Source: Hyphomicrobiales bacterium (GTDB lineage Bacteria; Pseudomonadota; Alphaproteobacteria; Rhizobiales; Rhizobiaceae). From it: a stretch of 64,000 nucleotides of DNA. The stretch's first letter is position 1. Every line of letters starts with the position of its first letter. The position numbers were made by a program, and so were the translations under genes. The DNA lies in the NCBI GenBank assembly GCA_900469475.1, contig UBXG01000008.1, positions 186,526-250,525 on the forward strand, given 5' to 3'. The notes beneath the pieces were generated by a model. That model did not search any database. It saw only the letters and a program-made list of their open reading frames with translations, and was not told the DNA's origin. Positions 8,481 to 17,583 of this stretch are shown piece by piece.

Positions 8481-11400
8481 ATGCAAACGCACCTGATGAG
8501 ATCGAGGAAGTTCGCGCCGCTGTTCTGGACGCAATTCCTGACTGCCTTCAACGATAATTTCTTAAAGCAGACTCTGGTTTTCGTTATTCTCGCGCAGATG
8601 GCGACGGAGGGCGCGGCGCTGGTCACACTTGCCGGCGGCATCTTCATCGTGCCGTTCCTGCTCCTGTCGGCGATTGCCGGTGAGCTTGCCGACAAATACG
8701 ACAAGGCCAGAATGGCGGAGCTTTTGAAGCGCTGCGAACTCCTGGTGGCGGCGATCTCGGTCGTCGGCATCGCCTTCTCCTCGATCTGGATCCTGATGCT
8801 CGCCCTCTTCGGCTTCGGCGTCATTTCCTCGCTCTTCGGGCCTATCAAATACGGTATCCTGCCCGATCATCTGGCAAACCGGGATCTCCCCAAGGCCAAC
8901 GCCTGGATCGAGGGCGGCACCTTCATCGCCATTCTCACCGGCACGATGGTTGCGGCCGTCGCCTTCCGCGAGGGCGAGAATGTCTGGATCTTCGGGCCGA
9001 TGATGATGGGGCTTTCGATCCTCTGCTGGTTTGCCGCCCGCATGATTCCTGCGACCGGCTCCAAGGCACCCGATCTCGTCGTCGACACCAATGTCATGCG
9101 CTCCAGCTACAGGTTGGTCAACGAGCTTCGCGCCGATAGCCGCATCTGGCGGGCGTCGCTGATGAACTGCTGGTTCTGGTTCGTCGGCGCCTTCATCATG
9201 TCGATGCTGCCGGTCATGGTCACGGACATTCTCGGCGGCTCGGAAATCGTCGTTCCAGCTTATCTTGCGATCTTCGCCATATCGGTTGCCATCGGCTCAG
9301 CCATTGCCGGATGGATGGCGGCCGGCCGCATCGTGCTTTTGCCGGCGCCCATCGGCATGCTGATCGTCGCTCTCTTCGGCCTCGATCTCGGCTGGAACCT
9401 GTGGGGTCTGCAATCAACCAGCCATGCTGAAACCATTCTTGCCTTCTTCGCCGGACCGAAAACGATCCGTGTCGCCATCGATCTGGCCGGCATGGCGATC
9501 GGCGGTGCTTTCCTGGCCGTTCCGACCTTCTCGGCCATGCAGAGCTGGGCGAATGAGGATCGCCGCGCCCGCGTCATTGGCGCATCGAATGTGCTCTCCG
9601 CGCTCTTTATCGCTGTGGGCTTGGCGCTTGTGGCCGTGCTTCAAGCCGTGGGTCTGTCGATCCCGGTCATCATTCTCAGCATCTCAGTGCTCAATATCGC
9701 GATTGCCTGGTTGATGCTGAAAATGCTGCCGACCAACGCCTTCCGCGATCTAATCTCCATCATCTTCCGCGCCTTCATGCGGCTTGAAGTCGAAGGTCTG
9801 GAAAACATACGCAAGGCGGGCTCCGCGCCGATCATCGCGCTCAACCATGTGAGCCTGCTGGACGGTGCACTCGCGCTTGCCATCACCGAGGAAGAGCCTG
9901 TCTTCGCCATCGACTATGCCTTCGCCAAGAAGTGGTGGGTGCGGCCGCTTTTGAAGATGTGCAAGTTCCTGCCGCTCGACCCGACCAAGCCGATGGCAAC
10001 GCGCTCGCTGATCAAGATCATTCAGGACGGCAGCCCGGTCGGCATCTTCCCCGAGGGGCGCCTGACCGTCACCGGCACGCTGATGAAGGTCTATGACGGT
10101 GCTGCCATGGTCGCCGACAAGACCGGCGCGATGATCGTTCCCGTCCGCATTGACGGACTGGAAAAGAGCTACGCCTCCTACCTGACGTCGAGCCACGTTC
10201 GCCGCCGTCTCTTCCCCAAGGTCAAGGTGACGATCCTCGAGCCGGTCAAGCTCGATGTTCCCGCCGAGCTCAAGGGCAGAAAGCGCCGTATCGCCGCCGG
10301 CGCTGCGCTCTACCAGATCATGTCGACGCTGATGTTCCGCACCGCCGACACCAACAATACAGTCCTCGGCCGCGTCATTGACAGCGCCCATGAATATGGC
10401 GGCAAGAAGCTCGCCGTCGAGGACCCGATCGCCGGCAAGCTCTCCTATGCCAAGCTCCTGACAGGTGCCGCGGTGCTGGGCGCGAAGTTCAAGAAGATGT
10501 TCCCGAACGAGAAGACGCTCGGCGTGATGCTGCCGAACGCCAACGGTACGGCTGCAACCGTGCTCGGTGTCATGTCGGCGGGCAAGGTTCCGGCCATGCT
10601 GAACTTCACGGCGGGTGCTGCGAATATCCTCTCCGCCTGCCGGGCGGCGGAGGTCAAGCATGTGCTCTGCTCGCGCGCTTTCATCACGCAGGCCAAACTC
10701 GGCCCGGTGGTCGAGGAGCTCGAAAAGCATGTGGCCTTCGTCTGGCTGGATGAACTGCGCACGCAGATCACCTTCTTCGACAAGATCGTCGGCCTCATGC
10801 GCAAGTATCGGCCGTTGGTGAGGCGCAATGCCGACGATCCGGCCGTCATCCTCTTCACCTCCGGTTCGGAAGGGGCGCCGAAGGGCGTGGTGCTGACGCA
10901 CCGTAATGTCCTCTCGAATGCCGCCCAGGCCGCCTCGCGCATCGACTTCCACCCCGGCGACAAGGTGTTTAACGTCCTGCCGATGTTCCACTCCTTCGGC
11001 CTGACGGCAGGCACGATCCTACCGCTGGTCTCGGGCGTGCCGGTGTTTTTCTATCCCTCGCCACTGCACTATCGCATCGTGCCGGAGCTGATCTACGTCT
11101 CAAACGCCACCATCGTCTTCGGCACGGATACATTCCTGAACGGCTACGCCCGCACCGCTCATCCCTATGACCTGAGATCGATCCGCTACATCTTCTCGGG
11201 TGCCGAGCCGGTGAAGGCATCGACCCGCGAGGTCTATATGGAGAAATTCGGCCTGCGCATCCTGGAAGGCTATGGCGTCACCGAAGCCTCCCCGGTGATC
11301 TCGCTGAACACGCCGATGTACAACCGCACCGGAACGGTCGGCAAGATCATGCCGGGCATGGAATGGAAGCTCGAGCCGGTTCCCGGCATCGATGAGGGCG

Positions 11401-11876
11401 GCCGCCTTCTCATCCGTGGCGCCAACGTCATGGCCGGCTACCTGCGCGCCGGTAATCCCGGCGTTCTCGAACCGCTACCGGAGGGTTGGCACGATACCGG
11501 CGACATCGTCACCATCGACGAAGACGGTTTCATCAAGATCCGCGGCCGCGCCAAGCGCTTCGCCAAGATCGGCGGCGAGATGATCTCGCTTGCTGCTGTA
11601 GAAACACTTGCGGCACGGCTCTGGCCGAGTGCCCTCAGCGTTGTCTCGTCCGTACCCGATGCCAAGAAGGGCGAGCGCCTCGTGCTCCTGACCGATGCGC
11701 CGGGTGCGACTAGAAGCGATTTCCTGGCCTTCGCCAAATCGAAGGGTGCCACGGAAATGATGGTTCCCGCCGAAGTGACCGTCGGCAAGGTCCCGGTTCT
11801 TGGCTCCGGCAAGGTCGATTTCGTGACGGCGCGCGCCATGGCTTTGGAAGCTCAGTCGCAGTCACAGGCAGCGTAA
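8481..11876 (+). CDS. LplT-PlsC-acyl-ligase fusion for lysophospholipid repair
   Basis: A three-domain protein of 1131 residues. Residues 1-420 form an MFS-type lysophospholipid flippase (LplT-like, starting FAPLFWTQFLTAFNDNFLKQ). About 430-620 is a PlsC-type acyltransferase with the H-x4-D motif NHVSLLD (His456, Asp461) and FPEGR. About 640-1110 is an AMP-forming acyl-ACP/CoA ligase with the FTSGSEGAPKG motif near residue 795. In E. coli these jobs are done by LplT and Aas together: lysophosphatidylethanolamine is flipped inward and re-acylated. The ATG at 8481 has a GAGGGA site; an in-frame TTG at 8433 lies inside the upstream stem-loop and is less likely. Confidence 0.92.
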   Translation: MQTHLMRSRKFAPLFWTQFLTAFNDNFLKQTLVFVILAQMATEGAALVTLAGGIFIVPFLLLSAIAGELADKYDKARMAELLKRCELLVAAISVVGIAFSSIWILMLALFGFGVISSLFGPIKYGILPDHLANRDLPKANAWIEGGTFIAILTGTMVAAVAFREGENVWIFGPMMMGLSILCWFAARMIPATGSKAPDLVVDTNVMRSSYRLVNELRADSRIWRASLMNCWFWFVGAFIMSMLPVMVTDILGGSEIVVPAYLAIFAISVAIGSAIAGWMAAGRIVLLPAPIGMLIVALFGLDLGWNLWGLQSTSHAETILAFFAGPKTIRVAIDLAGMAIGGAFLAVPTFSAMQSWANEDRRARVIGASNVLSALFIAVGLALVAVLQAVGLSIPVIILSISVLNIAIAWLMLKMLPTNAFRDLISIIFRAFMRLEVEGLENIRKAGSAPIIALNHVSLLDGALALAITEEEPVFAIDYAFAKKWWVRPLLKMCKFLPLDPTKPMATRSLIKIIQDGSPVGIFPEGRLTVTGTLMKVYDGAAMVADKTGAMIVPVRIDGLEKSYASYLTSSHVRRRLFPKVKVTILEPVKLDVPAELKGRKRRIAAGAALYQIMSTLMFRTADTNNTVLGRVIDSAHEYGGKKLAVEDPIAGKLSYAKLLTGAAVLGAKFKKMFPNEKTLGVMLPNANGTAATVLGVMSAGKVPAMLNFTAGAANILSACRAAEVKHVLCSRAFITQAKLGPVVEELEKHVAFVWLDELRTQITFFDKIVGLMRKYRPLVRRNADDPAVILFTSGSEGAPKGVVLTHRNVLSNAAQAASRIDFHPGDKVFNVLPMFHSFGLTAGTILPLVSGVPVFFYPSPLHYRIVPELIYVSNATIVFGTDTFLNGYARTAHPYDLRSIRYIFSGAEPVKASTREVYMEKFGLRILEGYGVTEASPVISLNTPMYNRTGTVGKIMPGMEWKLEPVPGIDEGGRLLIRGANVMAGYLRAGNPGVLEPLPEGWHDTGDIVTIDEDGFIKIRGRAKRFAKIGGEMISLAAVETLAARLWPSALSVVSSVPDAKKGERLVLLTDAPGATRSDFLAFAKSKGATEMMVPAEVTVGKVPVLGSGKVDFVTARAMALEAQSQSQAA

Positions 11877-11973
11877 GGTCCCGATCTTGAAACAGGTGAG
11901 CGGTCGATGGTTTCAACCTTCGGCCGCCTTTTCGTTGTTGCCGCCAGTTTATGGCCGAGTGCGCCATCTCCGT

Positions 11974-12987
11974 TCAGGCGGCAACGGGAAGGATGATCTG
12001 AAACGTCGTCCCGTCCCCGCTGCTGTCAAGCAACTCGATAGTGCCTCCGTGGGAAGCGAGCATTGCTCTGACGATGCCAAGGCCCATGCCGGTGCCGCCA
12101 TCGTCCCGGCGCGTCGAGAAGAAGGGCTCGAAGATGCGATCCCGATTGCCATCGGCAATGCCGCGACCATTGTCGCGAATTTGGATCGATATCCCCCGCC
12201 CTTCGCCGCTTGCGTTGATTGCAAGGTCTGTCGCGCCGTTCTGAACGGCATTTTCCGCCAGATTGGCGAAAATAATGCCGGCTGCCTCGCCGGGCAAAGC
12301 CAGCGTCTCGTCGGCGCTGCCTTCATAGATGATCGTCAATTGGCGAAATTGCATCTCCAACTGGGCAATGATATCGCGAAGGCTGCTGGAGCCCTGTTGG
12401 GATGGAAGCTCGGCCTTTGCCAGCTCCCGCAGTCGCGACAACAGCCGATCCAGCCGTTCGGTGTCGGCGATGATGTTTCCGAGGAAGCGGCTGCGCTGCT
12501 CTTGGCTCATCGGATTGTTGTCGTCATCGTCACGCAGCAGTTCCGCCGCTCCCTTGATCGAGGTCAAGGGCGATTTCAGCTCATGGGAAACATGGGTGGC
12601 GAAGGAGCGGACGTAATCGGAATGGTCGACCAACTTGCCGGCGAGATCGAGAAAGCTCTGCGAAAGCGTTGCGACCTCGCGCGTGCCGTAGATCTCGAGC
12701 GGCCGGATCGCGGAGCGTCCGCCGCGGGCGATCTCCTCGGTCCGGGCAATCAGGGCATTGATCGGCGTAGTCAGCGTGCGCGTCAGTACGTAGGCGACGA
12801 TGAGGGTAAGGATCAGAACGGCGGCGAGGGTGGCGATCTCCGCCGGCGCCATGGCGCCGGAGGCGGCGCGCACGACGCGAAACCAGATGATCGTGAGCAT
12901 CGGCAGCATCATCACGGTCAGAAGCACCGCGTAGACGATGAGGGCGAGCGGCGGCCGCCATTTCGACTTCACCCGCGGCGTACGCAT
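11974..12987 (-). CDS. membrane sensor histidine kinase of the DUF4173 operon
   Basis: A 337-residue kinase. Two transmembrane helices lie close together (about 13-36 and 48-68), so the periplasmic loop is tiny and sensing is probably within the membrane or through a partner. Then come a HAMP linker, a His box (SHELKSP, His135), an N box (NLAENAVQNG), G1 (DNGRGIADG) and G2 (GGTGMGLGIV). The ATG overlaps the stop of the response regulator by one base (TGATG). The kinase is last in a four-gene minus-strand operon whose second gene is a DUF4173-type membrane protein, a plausible co-sensor. Confidence 0.93.
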   Translation of the reverse strand: MRTPRVKSKWRPPLALIVYAVLLTVMMLPMLTIIWFRVVRAASGAMAPAEIATLAAVLILTLIVAYVLTRTLTTPINALIARTEEIARGGRSAIRPLEIYGTREVATLSQSFLDLAGKLVDHSDYVRSFATHVSHELKSPLTSIKGAAELLRDDDDNNPMSQEQRSRFLGNIIADTERLDRLLSRLRELAKAELPSQQGSSSLRDIIAQLEMQFRQLTIIYEGSADETLALPGEAAGIIFANLAENAVQNGATDLAINASGEGRGISIQIRDNGRGIADGNRDRIFEPFFSTRRDDGGTGMGLGIVRAMLASHGGTIELLDSSGDGTTFQIILPVAA

Positions 12988-13691
12988 CAAGCGTTTCCTT
13001 CTGTAGCCGATGTCAGCTTAAAGCCGACGCCGTGCACCGTGGCGATGATGCCCTTGCCGCCAACGGCCGAAAGCTTGGCACGGAGATTGCGGATATGGCT
13101 GTCTATGGTGCGGTCGGCGACCTGCATGTCAGCGCCATAGGCCGCTTCCATCAGCTGATCGCGGCTGAAGACGATCTCGGGGCGCGAGAGCAGCGTCTCG
13201 AGGATCGAGAATTCGAGCGCCGTCAAGGTGAGCGGTACATCGGCGAAGCTGGCGGTGCGGCTACCGCGATTGAGCCGCAGAGATCCCGCGGACACGGAGC
13301 CATTGGCCGCATCCGGCTCCGAGCCATGGCCGCTTCGCTTCAAGATGGTGCGGACCCGGGCAACCAGCTCGCGCGGACTGAAGGGTTTGGTGACATAATC
13401 GTCGCCGCCGATCTCCAGACCCAGAATCCTGTCGATTTCTTCGTCGCGCGCCGACAGGAAGAGGATCGGAAGGTTCGATGCCTTGCGAATGCGGCGGCAG
13501 ACTTCCAACCCATCCATGTCGGGCATGCCAACATCGAGGACGATCAGATCGAGACCGCCTTTGTGAAAGGCCATCATGGCCTCTGTGCCGTTGCGCGCGG
13601 TCGTCGTCTTCATGCCGGCGCGGTCGAGCGCGAAGCAGATCACGTCGCGAATATTCGGTTCGTCGTCGGCGACGAGGATGCGCGGTGCCAT
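12987..13691 (-). CDS. OmpR-family response regulator of the DUF4173 operon
   Basis: A 234-residue regulator. The receiver domain has acidic residues 9-11, phospho-acceptor Asp53 (VLDVGMPD) and Lys102 (TKPF). A winged-helix effector domain begins near residue 140, with recognition helix DRTIDSHIRNLRAKL. It is translationally coupled to the kinase downstream and begins 45 bases after the membrane protein gene. The membrane protein and regulator sharing one transcript suggests that the membrane protein's activity is what the pair senses or controls (inference). Confidence 0.94.
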   Translation of the reverse strand: MAPRILVADDEPNIRDVICFALDRAGMKTTTARNGTEAMMAFHKGGLDLIVLDVGMPDMDGLEVCRRIRKASNLPILFLSARDEEIDRILGLEIGGDDYVTKPFSPRELVARVRTILKRSGHGSEPDAANGSVSAGSLRLNRGSRTASFADVPLTLTALEFSILETLLSRPEIVFSRDQLMEAAYGADMQVADRTIDSHIRNLRAKLSAVGGKGIIATVHGVGFKLTSATEGNA

Positions 13692-13736
13692 GTAGTGCCT
13701 GTTCTGGTTATTCTGCTCTTTGTCTTCGTTTCGGCC

Positions 13737-15218
13737 TCATCTGACAAGGGTCGCATCATTTTTGAGGTAAGCACCGAGACGAGCATCGCGATAGGTCCAG
13801 CTTCGCCAAGCGTGCGAGCGTCTGACATACTGCCATAATAGTGCTTCGCGCACCTTGCGAGCATTCACGTCGGCAGGCAGCGATGCCAGATAGGTGTCGA
13901 GTGCCGGAATGGCGGTAGGGCCAAGCGTCGAGAGATAATCGAGATCGAGAACGACGCCTTCGCCCGATATTTCGCGGCTATGGGCAACGTTGAAGCGGGC
14001 GATGAAGGCGGGAATGTCGGCGAATGCGGCGGCATAGAGTATGAGAACCAGCATCGCGGAGCTTAACGCGATCAACCAATCGTTGGAGCGACGAAGCAGG
14101 ATGCGCAGGAGGATGAGGAAGAGGCCGACTGCGACCAAGCCCATCCAGATGCCGGCCGCAACGCGCAGCTCCGTCAGCGAATAGACTTCGACATAGAGAT
14201 CGAGCCGCAGAATGGAGGAAAGGCAGAGCAGGATATTCTGCGCGATCCAGAGAAGTACCAGGCCGCGAAGCAGGGGACTTCTGTCGCCCGGTCCGCCACG
14301 CCGCATGGCGGCAAGCACGAAGATGGCAGCGAGGATTGCGGTGAGTATTAACGGATAGGCGCCGCGATGGGCGTATTCGGCATGACTCATGCCATCGGGC
14401 AGGCTGGCGCCGCCCCAGAGATAGGCGAGATCGAGTAGTGTCTGCACGGCAAACAGCGCGTTGAAGACCAGAAGCGAGCGCAGCAATGCGGCATGGCCGA
14501 ACAGTCCATCTTCAATCCTGGTGGTGATCGCTGCGCCCCCTTCGCGATGGTGACGGCGGCGCTTCAGGCGTGGATGAAGCAACACCGATAAAAGGGCTGC
14601 AACGACGAGCCAGAAACCGATGCGCCACATGCTCAGAAGTTGCAGCAGGAAAGTGAGGTCGATGCTGCGCAGCGTCTTGTCGATCAGCGGATTGGCCATA
14701 GCGAAAAGAGCAAGAAAGCCGGCGGCAAACGCGAGCGGCATGATCCAGCCGCGCAGATGATGTCGAACACCGTCTGGCGCTGGCTTCTGCAGCCGCCGCA
14801 GCCAGCGATAGCTCGTCTGGCGGAAGGGCCGCACCGGCAGATCCAGCAGGAAACGGAGCAGCGCCAATGGTAAGCGCGTCGATTGCCGCGGGAGCAATCC
14901 GCCGACACCCAGCGATATCAAGCAAAGCCCAAGCAGGCTGGTGCTGATGCCCATCCAGGATGCGGTCTCGACAAGTGGCGCTGACGCAACGAGGCAAAGG
15001 ATCACAAAGGCTGCGATCTTTGGAATCGATTGCCTTCTTCTGGAGGAAATCATCAGACCGGCGGCGACGGCATTGGCGAAGAGAAAGAGATTCACACCCG
15101 GCGCCTCGTCGAAGAGAAGAATGTCGGCCAGGGCGATAAGGGAAATGAATGTGAGGAGTTTGCGATAGGGACTGCTTGTGGCGTTTGCGGGAAGGGCAAG
15201 TGTATCGGATAGGCTCAT
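13737..15218 (-). CDS. DUF4173/DUF4153-type polytopic membrane protein
   Basis: A 493-residue protein with about ten to twelve predicted membrane helices and short basic loops (QSIPKI, LKRRRHHREGG). I recognise the general DUF4173 pattern in the C-terminal half, including an aromatic-rich end (YVRRSHAWRSWTYRDARL). Its biochemical function is unknown. It overlaps the stop of a 58-residue upstream gene (CGATGA) and is followed by a two-component pair, an arrangement that suggests a signalling module for the cell envelope. It is not a known transporter family. Confidence 0.8.
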   Translation of the reverse strand: MSLSDTLALPANATSSPYRKLLTFISLIALADILLFDEAPGVNLFLFANAVAAGLMISSRRRQSIPKIAAFVILCLVASAPLVETASWMGISTSLLGLCLISLGVGGLLPRQSTRLPLALLRFLLDLPVRPFRQTSYRWLRRLQKPAPDGVRHHLRGWIMPLAFAAGFLALFAMANPLIDKTLRSIDLTFLLQLLSMWRIGFWLVVAALLSVLLHPRLKRRRHHREGGAAITTRIEDGLFGHAALLRSLLVFNALFAVQTLLDLAYLWGGASLPDGMSHAEYAHRGAYPLILTAILAAIFVLAAMRRGGPGDRSPLLRGLVLLWIAQNILLCLSSILRLDLYVEVYSLTELRVAAGIWMGLVAVGLFLILLRILLRRSNDWLIALSSAMLVLILYAAAFADIPAFIARFNVAHSREISGEGVVLDLDYLSTLGPTAIPALDTYLASLPADVNARKVREALLWQYVRRSHAWRSWTYRDARLGAYLKNDATLVR

Positions 15219-15391
15219 CGGTATCGGCTCCGTGAGGGATATTCGGCCAAGGCGAAGGGTATGATCCTGGCTTCCTGAACCAGCGGATCGGCTGGCGGCT
15301 GACGGTCGTCCTCAAGCCACCAACCTTCCTTGAGAAGACTGCGTGGCAGGCGGGCGGGCGGAATTGCGATTGTCTCGGGCGTGTTGTTCAT
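15215..15391 (-). CDS. 58-residue protein heading the DUF4173 operon
   Basis: A small frame (58 residues) whose TGA overlaps the ATG of the DUF4173 protein, the classic sign of translational coupling. The product is soluble, with no hydrophobic segment: Pro-rich at the start (IPPARLPRSLLKEG), acidic in the middle (WWLEDDRQ) and basic at the end (SRSRYR). I know no family. The ribosome site is weak (AAAGGCGG, rather distant), so the coupling is the main support. It could be a cytosolic partner of the membrane protein. Confidence 0.6.
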   Translation of the reverse strand: MNNTPETIAIPPARLPRSLLKEGWWLEDDRQPPADPLVQEARIIPFALAEYPSRSRYR

Positions 15392-15905
15392 GGCGCGACG
15401 ATGGCGTCCGCCTTTGCAGAATTTGTGCAGAAGCTGAGGAGCTCTTCAGGAAAATTGGGCAAGTCGGAACGTTCAGATCATCGCGCTTGTATGATATCTG
15501 AAAAGAGTTGCCGCCGACGAGGCCATGCTGGACGAGGCAAATTTAGCGTTGCGTGAAATATGTCTCAAAATGGGGCAGTCACTTGTGGAGTTTAATCCTG
15601 TGTTTCCCAGCTTCCAGTCCGCCTATGGATTGCCGGTGTGAAAATCGATTTCTTGACCCGGCTGTCGTACTCACCCCTGACGACAGCCGGGAATCTCGGA
15701 AGCGGCCTTCAGCCGCGACCGAGGTTCTCGTCAGAAAAAGTAAGGCACCACATTTGCGATGAGACGCAAACAGAGCTGAAGATGGGGTAGGGCTGATCGA
15801 AAGACCGGCCAATATGGATGCCAAATTGCTGCATCGTCGCCTTGCCGCATGCGCGCTTTGATTGTAGTTTTCCCTGGCGGTCGTTGAGCGAAGGGTGGAG
15901 ATTGC
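15392..15905. other. 514-base gene-free region between divergent units
   Basis: This separates the DUF4173 operon (leftward) from the serine hydrolase (rightward) and must hold both promoters. I see no convincing gene. The one striking structure is the hairpin at 15657-15691. Short reading frames here lack ribosome sites and coding character. Confidence 0.6.
15657..15691. other. perfect 11-bp stem-loop in gene-free region
   Basis: CCCGGCTGTCG (15657-15667) pairs perfectly with CGACAGCCGGG (15681-15691) around a 13-base loop. No T-run follows on either strand, so it is not a standard terminator. It could be part of a small RNA or an operator. Confidence 0.55.
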
Positions 15906-16979
15906 ATGGTCATCGCGCAGGGCAATTCATCCTCGTCACCTGATCGCGAAACCTTGGAGGCCATGGGTTTTGATCCCGAGCTCCGCCGCAAGTTTGAAGC
16001 CGGCATCGAATCCGGCTTGCTGCGCGATCTGCATGTCGTGCTTGCCGCACGTTCCGGGCGTGTATGCCTGGAATATTACGCCATCGGCTCCGACGAAAAT
16101 TGGGGAGATCCGCTCGGGGATGTCACCTTCGACGCGGATACGCTGCACGATCTTCGTTCGGTCACCAAGAGCATTGCCGGCCTTCTCTATGGCATTGCAC
16201 TCGATAGAGGATCGGTGCCGCCGCCGGATGCATCGCTTTATGAGCAGTTCCCGGAATACGGCGATCTCGCCCGAGATCCTGCGCGCGCCAAGATCACCAT
16301 TGCCCACGCGCTGACGATGACGCTGGGGATGGAGTGGGACGAAGATCGTCCCTATACCGATCCGCTGAACAGCGAAATTGCGATGGAGAATGCGCCGGAC
16401 CGATATCGTTTTGTCCTGGAACGTCCGGTGATCGCAGAGCCGGGAACACGCTGGATTTATTCCGGCGGCAGCGTCGCGCTTGTGGGTGCTATCATCGAGC
16501 GCGGCACGGGCAAGCGCTTGCCCGATTTCGCGCGAGAGGTTCTTCTTGAGCCGCTGGGGATTGCCAAATTCCATTGGAACGCCGGGCGTGACGGTGTGGC
16601 GTCGCCGGCATCCGGGTTGCGCCTGACTGCCCCCGATTTGCTGAAGATCGGCACGCTTTTCCTTCAGAAGGGCGTGTGGAATGGCCAAAGGATCGTCTCG
16701 GAAGAGTGGATCGCGCAATCCCTCGCGCCGGCAATTTCGACGGGAGACGGTTTGAGCTATGGCAGATTGTGGTTCTCAGGCCATGCGCCGGTGCCGGCGT
16801 TTGACAATCCGCGGCCATGGTATGCCGGCTTCGGCAATGGCGGGCAAAGGCTCTGGCTGATGCCCGATGCGGGTATCGCCGCTGTCATCTATTCCGGCAA
16901 GTATAATTCCTGGGATGCCTGGATTATGCCTACCCGCGTCTGGCGCGAGATCATCCTTGCCAATCTGCTGAAAGCATGA
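15906..16979 (+). CDS. beta-lactamase-family serine hydrolase
   Basis: A 357-residue class C-type serine hydrolase (Pfam Beta-lactamase). The SxxK active-site motif is SVTK (Ser85, Lys88), the second motif is YSG (185-187), and a GNGGQ segment near residue 317 may play the role of the third motif. There is no signal peptide, so it is likely a cytosolic esterase, amidase or peptidase rather than an antibiotic-resistance enzyme. Its stop overlaps the start of a GNAT acetyltransferase (ATGA), so the two are co-translated and may act on related amines or amides. Confidence 0.88.
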   Translation: MVIAQGNSSSSPDRETLEAMGFDPELRRKFEAGIESGLLRDLHVVLAARSGRVCLEYYAIGSDENWGDPLGDVTFDADTLHDLRSVTKSIAGLLYGIALDRGSVPPPDASLYEQFPEYGDLARDPARAKITIAHALTMTLGMEWDEDRPYTDPLNSEIAMENAPDRYRFVLERPVIAEPGTRWIYSGGSVALVGAIIERGTGKRLPDFAREVLLEPLGIAKFHWNAGRDGVASPASGLRLTAPDLLKIGTLFLQKGVWNGQRIVSEEWIAQSLAPAISTGDGLSYGRLWFSGHAPVPAFDNPRPWYAGFGNGGQRLWLMPDAGIAAVIYSGKYNSWDAWIMPTRVWREIILANLLKA

Positions 16980-17539
16980 AGATGGCGCCTTCAAAAGCCG
17001 AGTTTCCCACACTTGTCACCGAGCGACTGCGGCTGCGCGAAGCGAGCATGGGTGATCGCGACGATTTCCATGCGCTGATTTCAATTCCGGAGGTCACACG
17101 GTTCTCGAATTGGGTTGATGCGCCGAAAATGGCGCAGATCGAGCGTTCTTTGCGATGGATGATCAAAATCTTTCCCAAGGGAACGGGTTGCTCATGGATC
17201 ATCGAGGATCGGGTTTCCGGCAAATTGCTCGGAGCCATTCGCTTCAACAGCTTCGATAAACATGCCAGATGCGCAGAACTGGGCTATGAACTGCATCCCT
17301 CCGCCTGGGGCAAGGGGCTGATGAGCGAAGCCGCGCGTGCCATCGTCCGATGCGGCTTCGACGTTTTTTCGCTGAATCGCATCGAAGCCTGGACGCTGCC
17401 GGGAAACGCCGCATCCGACCGGGTTCTGGAAAAAGCGGGCTTTCAATATGAGGGCACGCTGCGCCAGAAGGCGCGGTTCAAAGAAGCCTTCCACGATTTC
17501 CGCATGTTCGGCTGCTTGGCTGGCGACCGGCAGAGCTAG
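16976..17539 (+). CDS. GNAT-family N-acetyltransferase (RimJ/RimL-like)
   Basis: A 187-residue acetyltransferase with the RimJ/RimL layout: an opening strand PTLVTERLRLRE, the acetyl-CoA loop GYELHPSAWGKGLMSEA (about 100-116) and the C-terminal NAASDRVLEKAGFQYEG block. It transfers acetyl from acetyl-CoA to an amino group, often a protein N-terminus or small amine. Translational coupling with the upstream serine hydrolase is the only functional hint. Confidence 0.9.
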   Translation: MKMAPSKAEFPTLVTERLRLREASMGDRDDFHALISIPEVTRFSNWVDAPKMAQIERSLRWMIKIFPKGTGCSWIIEDRVSGKLLGAIRFNSFDKHARCAELGYELHPSAWGKGLMSEAARAIVRCGFDVFSLNRIEAWTLPGNAASDRVLEKAGFQYEGTLRQKARFKEAFHDFRMFGCLAGDRQS

Positions 17540-17583
17540 CCTTAGTCGGTCTCCTGGCCGGTTCGTCAGTCGGTCTTGCATTA

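Noticed and set aside
11887-13140. Open frame of 417 residues opposite the kinase and regulator
   Set aside because: The minus-strand genes have full histidine kinase and response regulator motifs.
15731-16006. Short open frames between the DUF4173 operon and the serine hydrolase
   Set aside because: They overlap the hydrolase start on the opposite strand and have no ribosome site.
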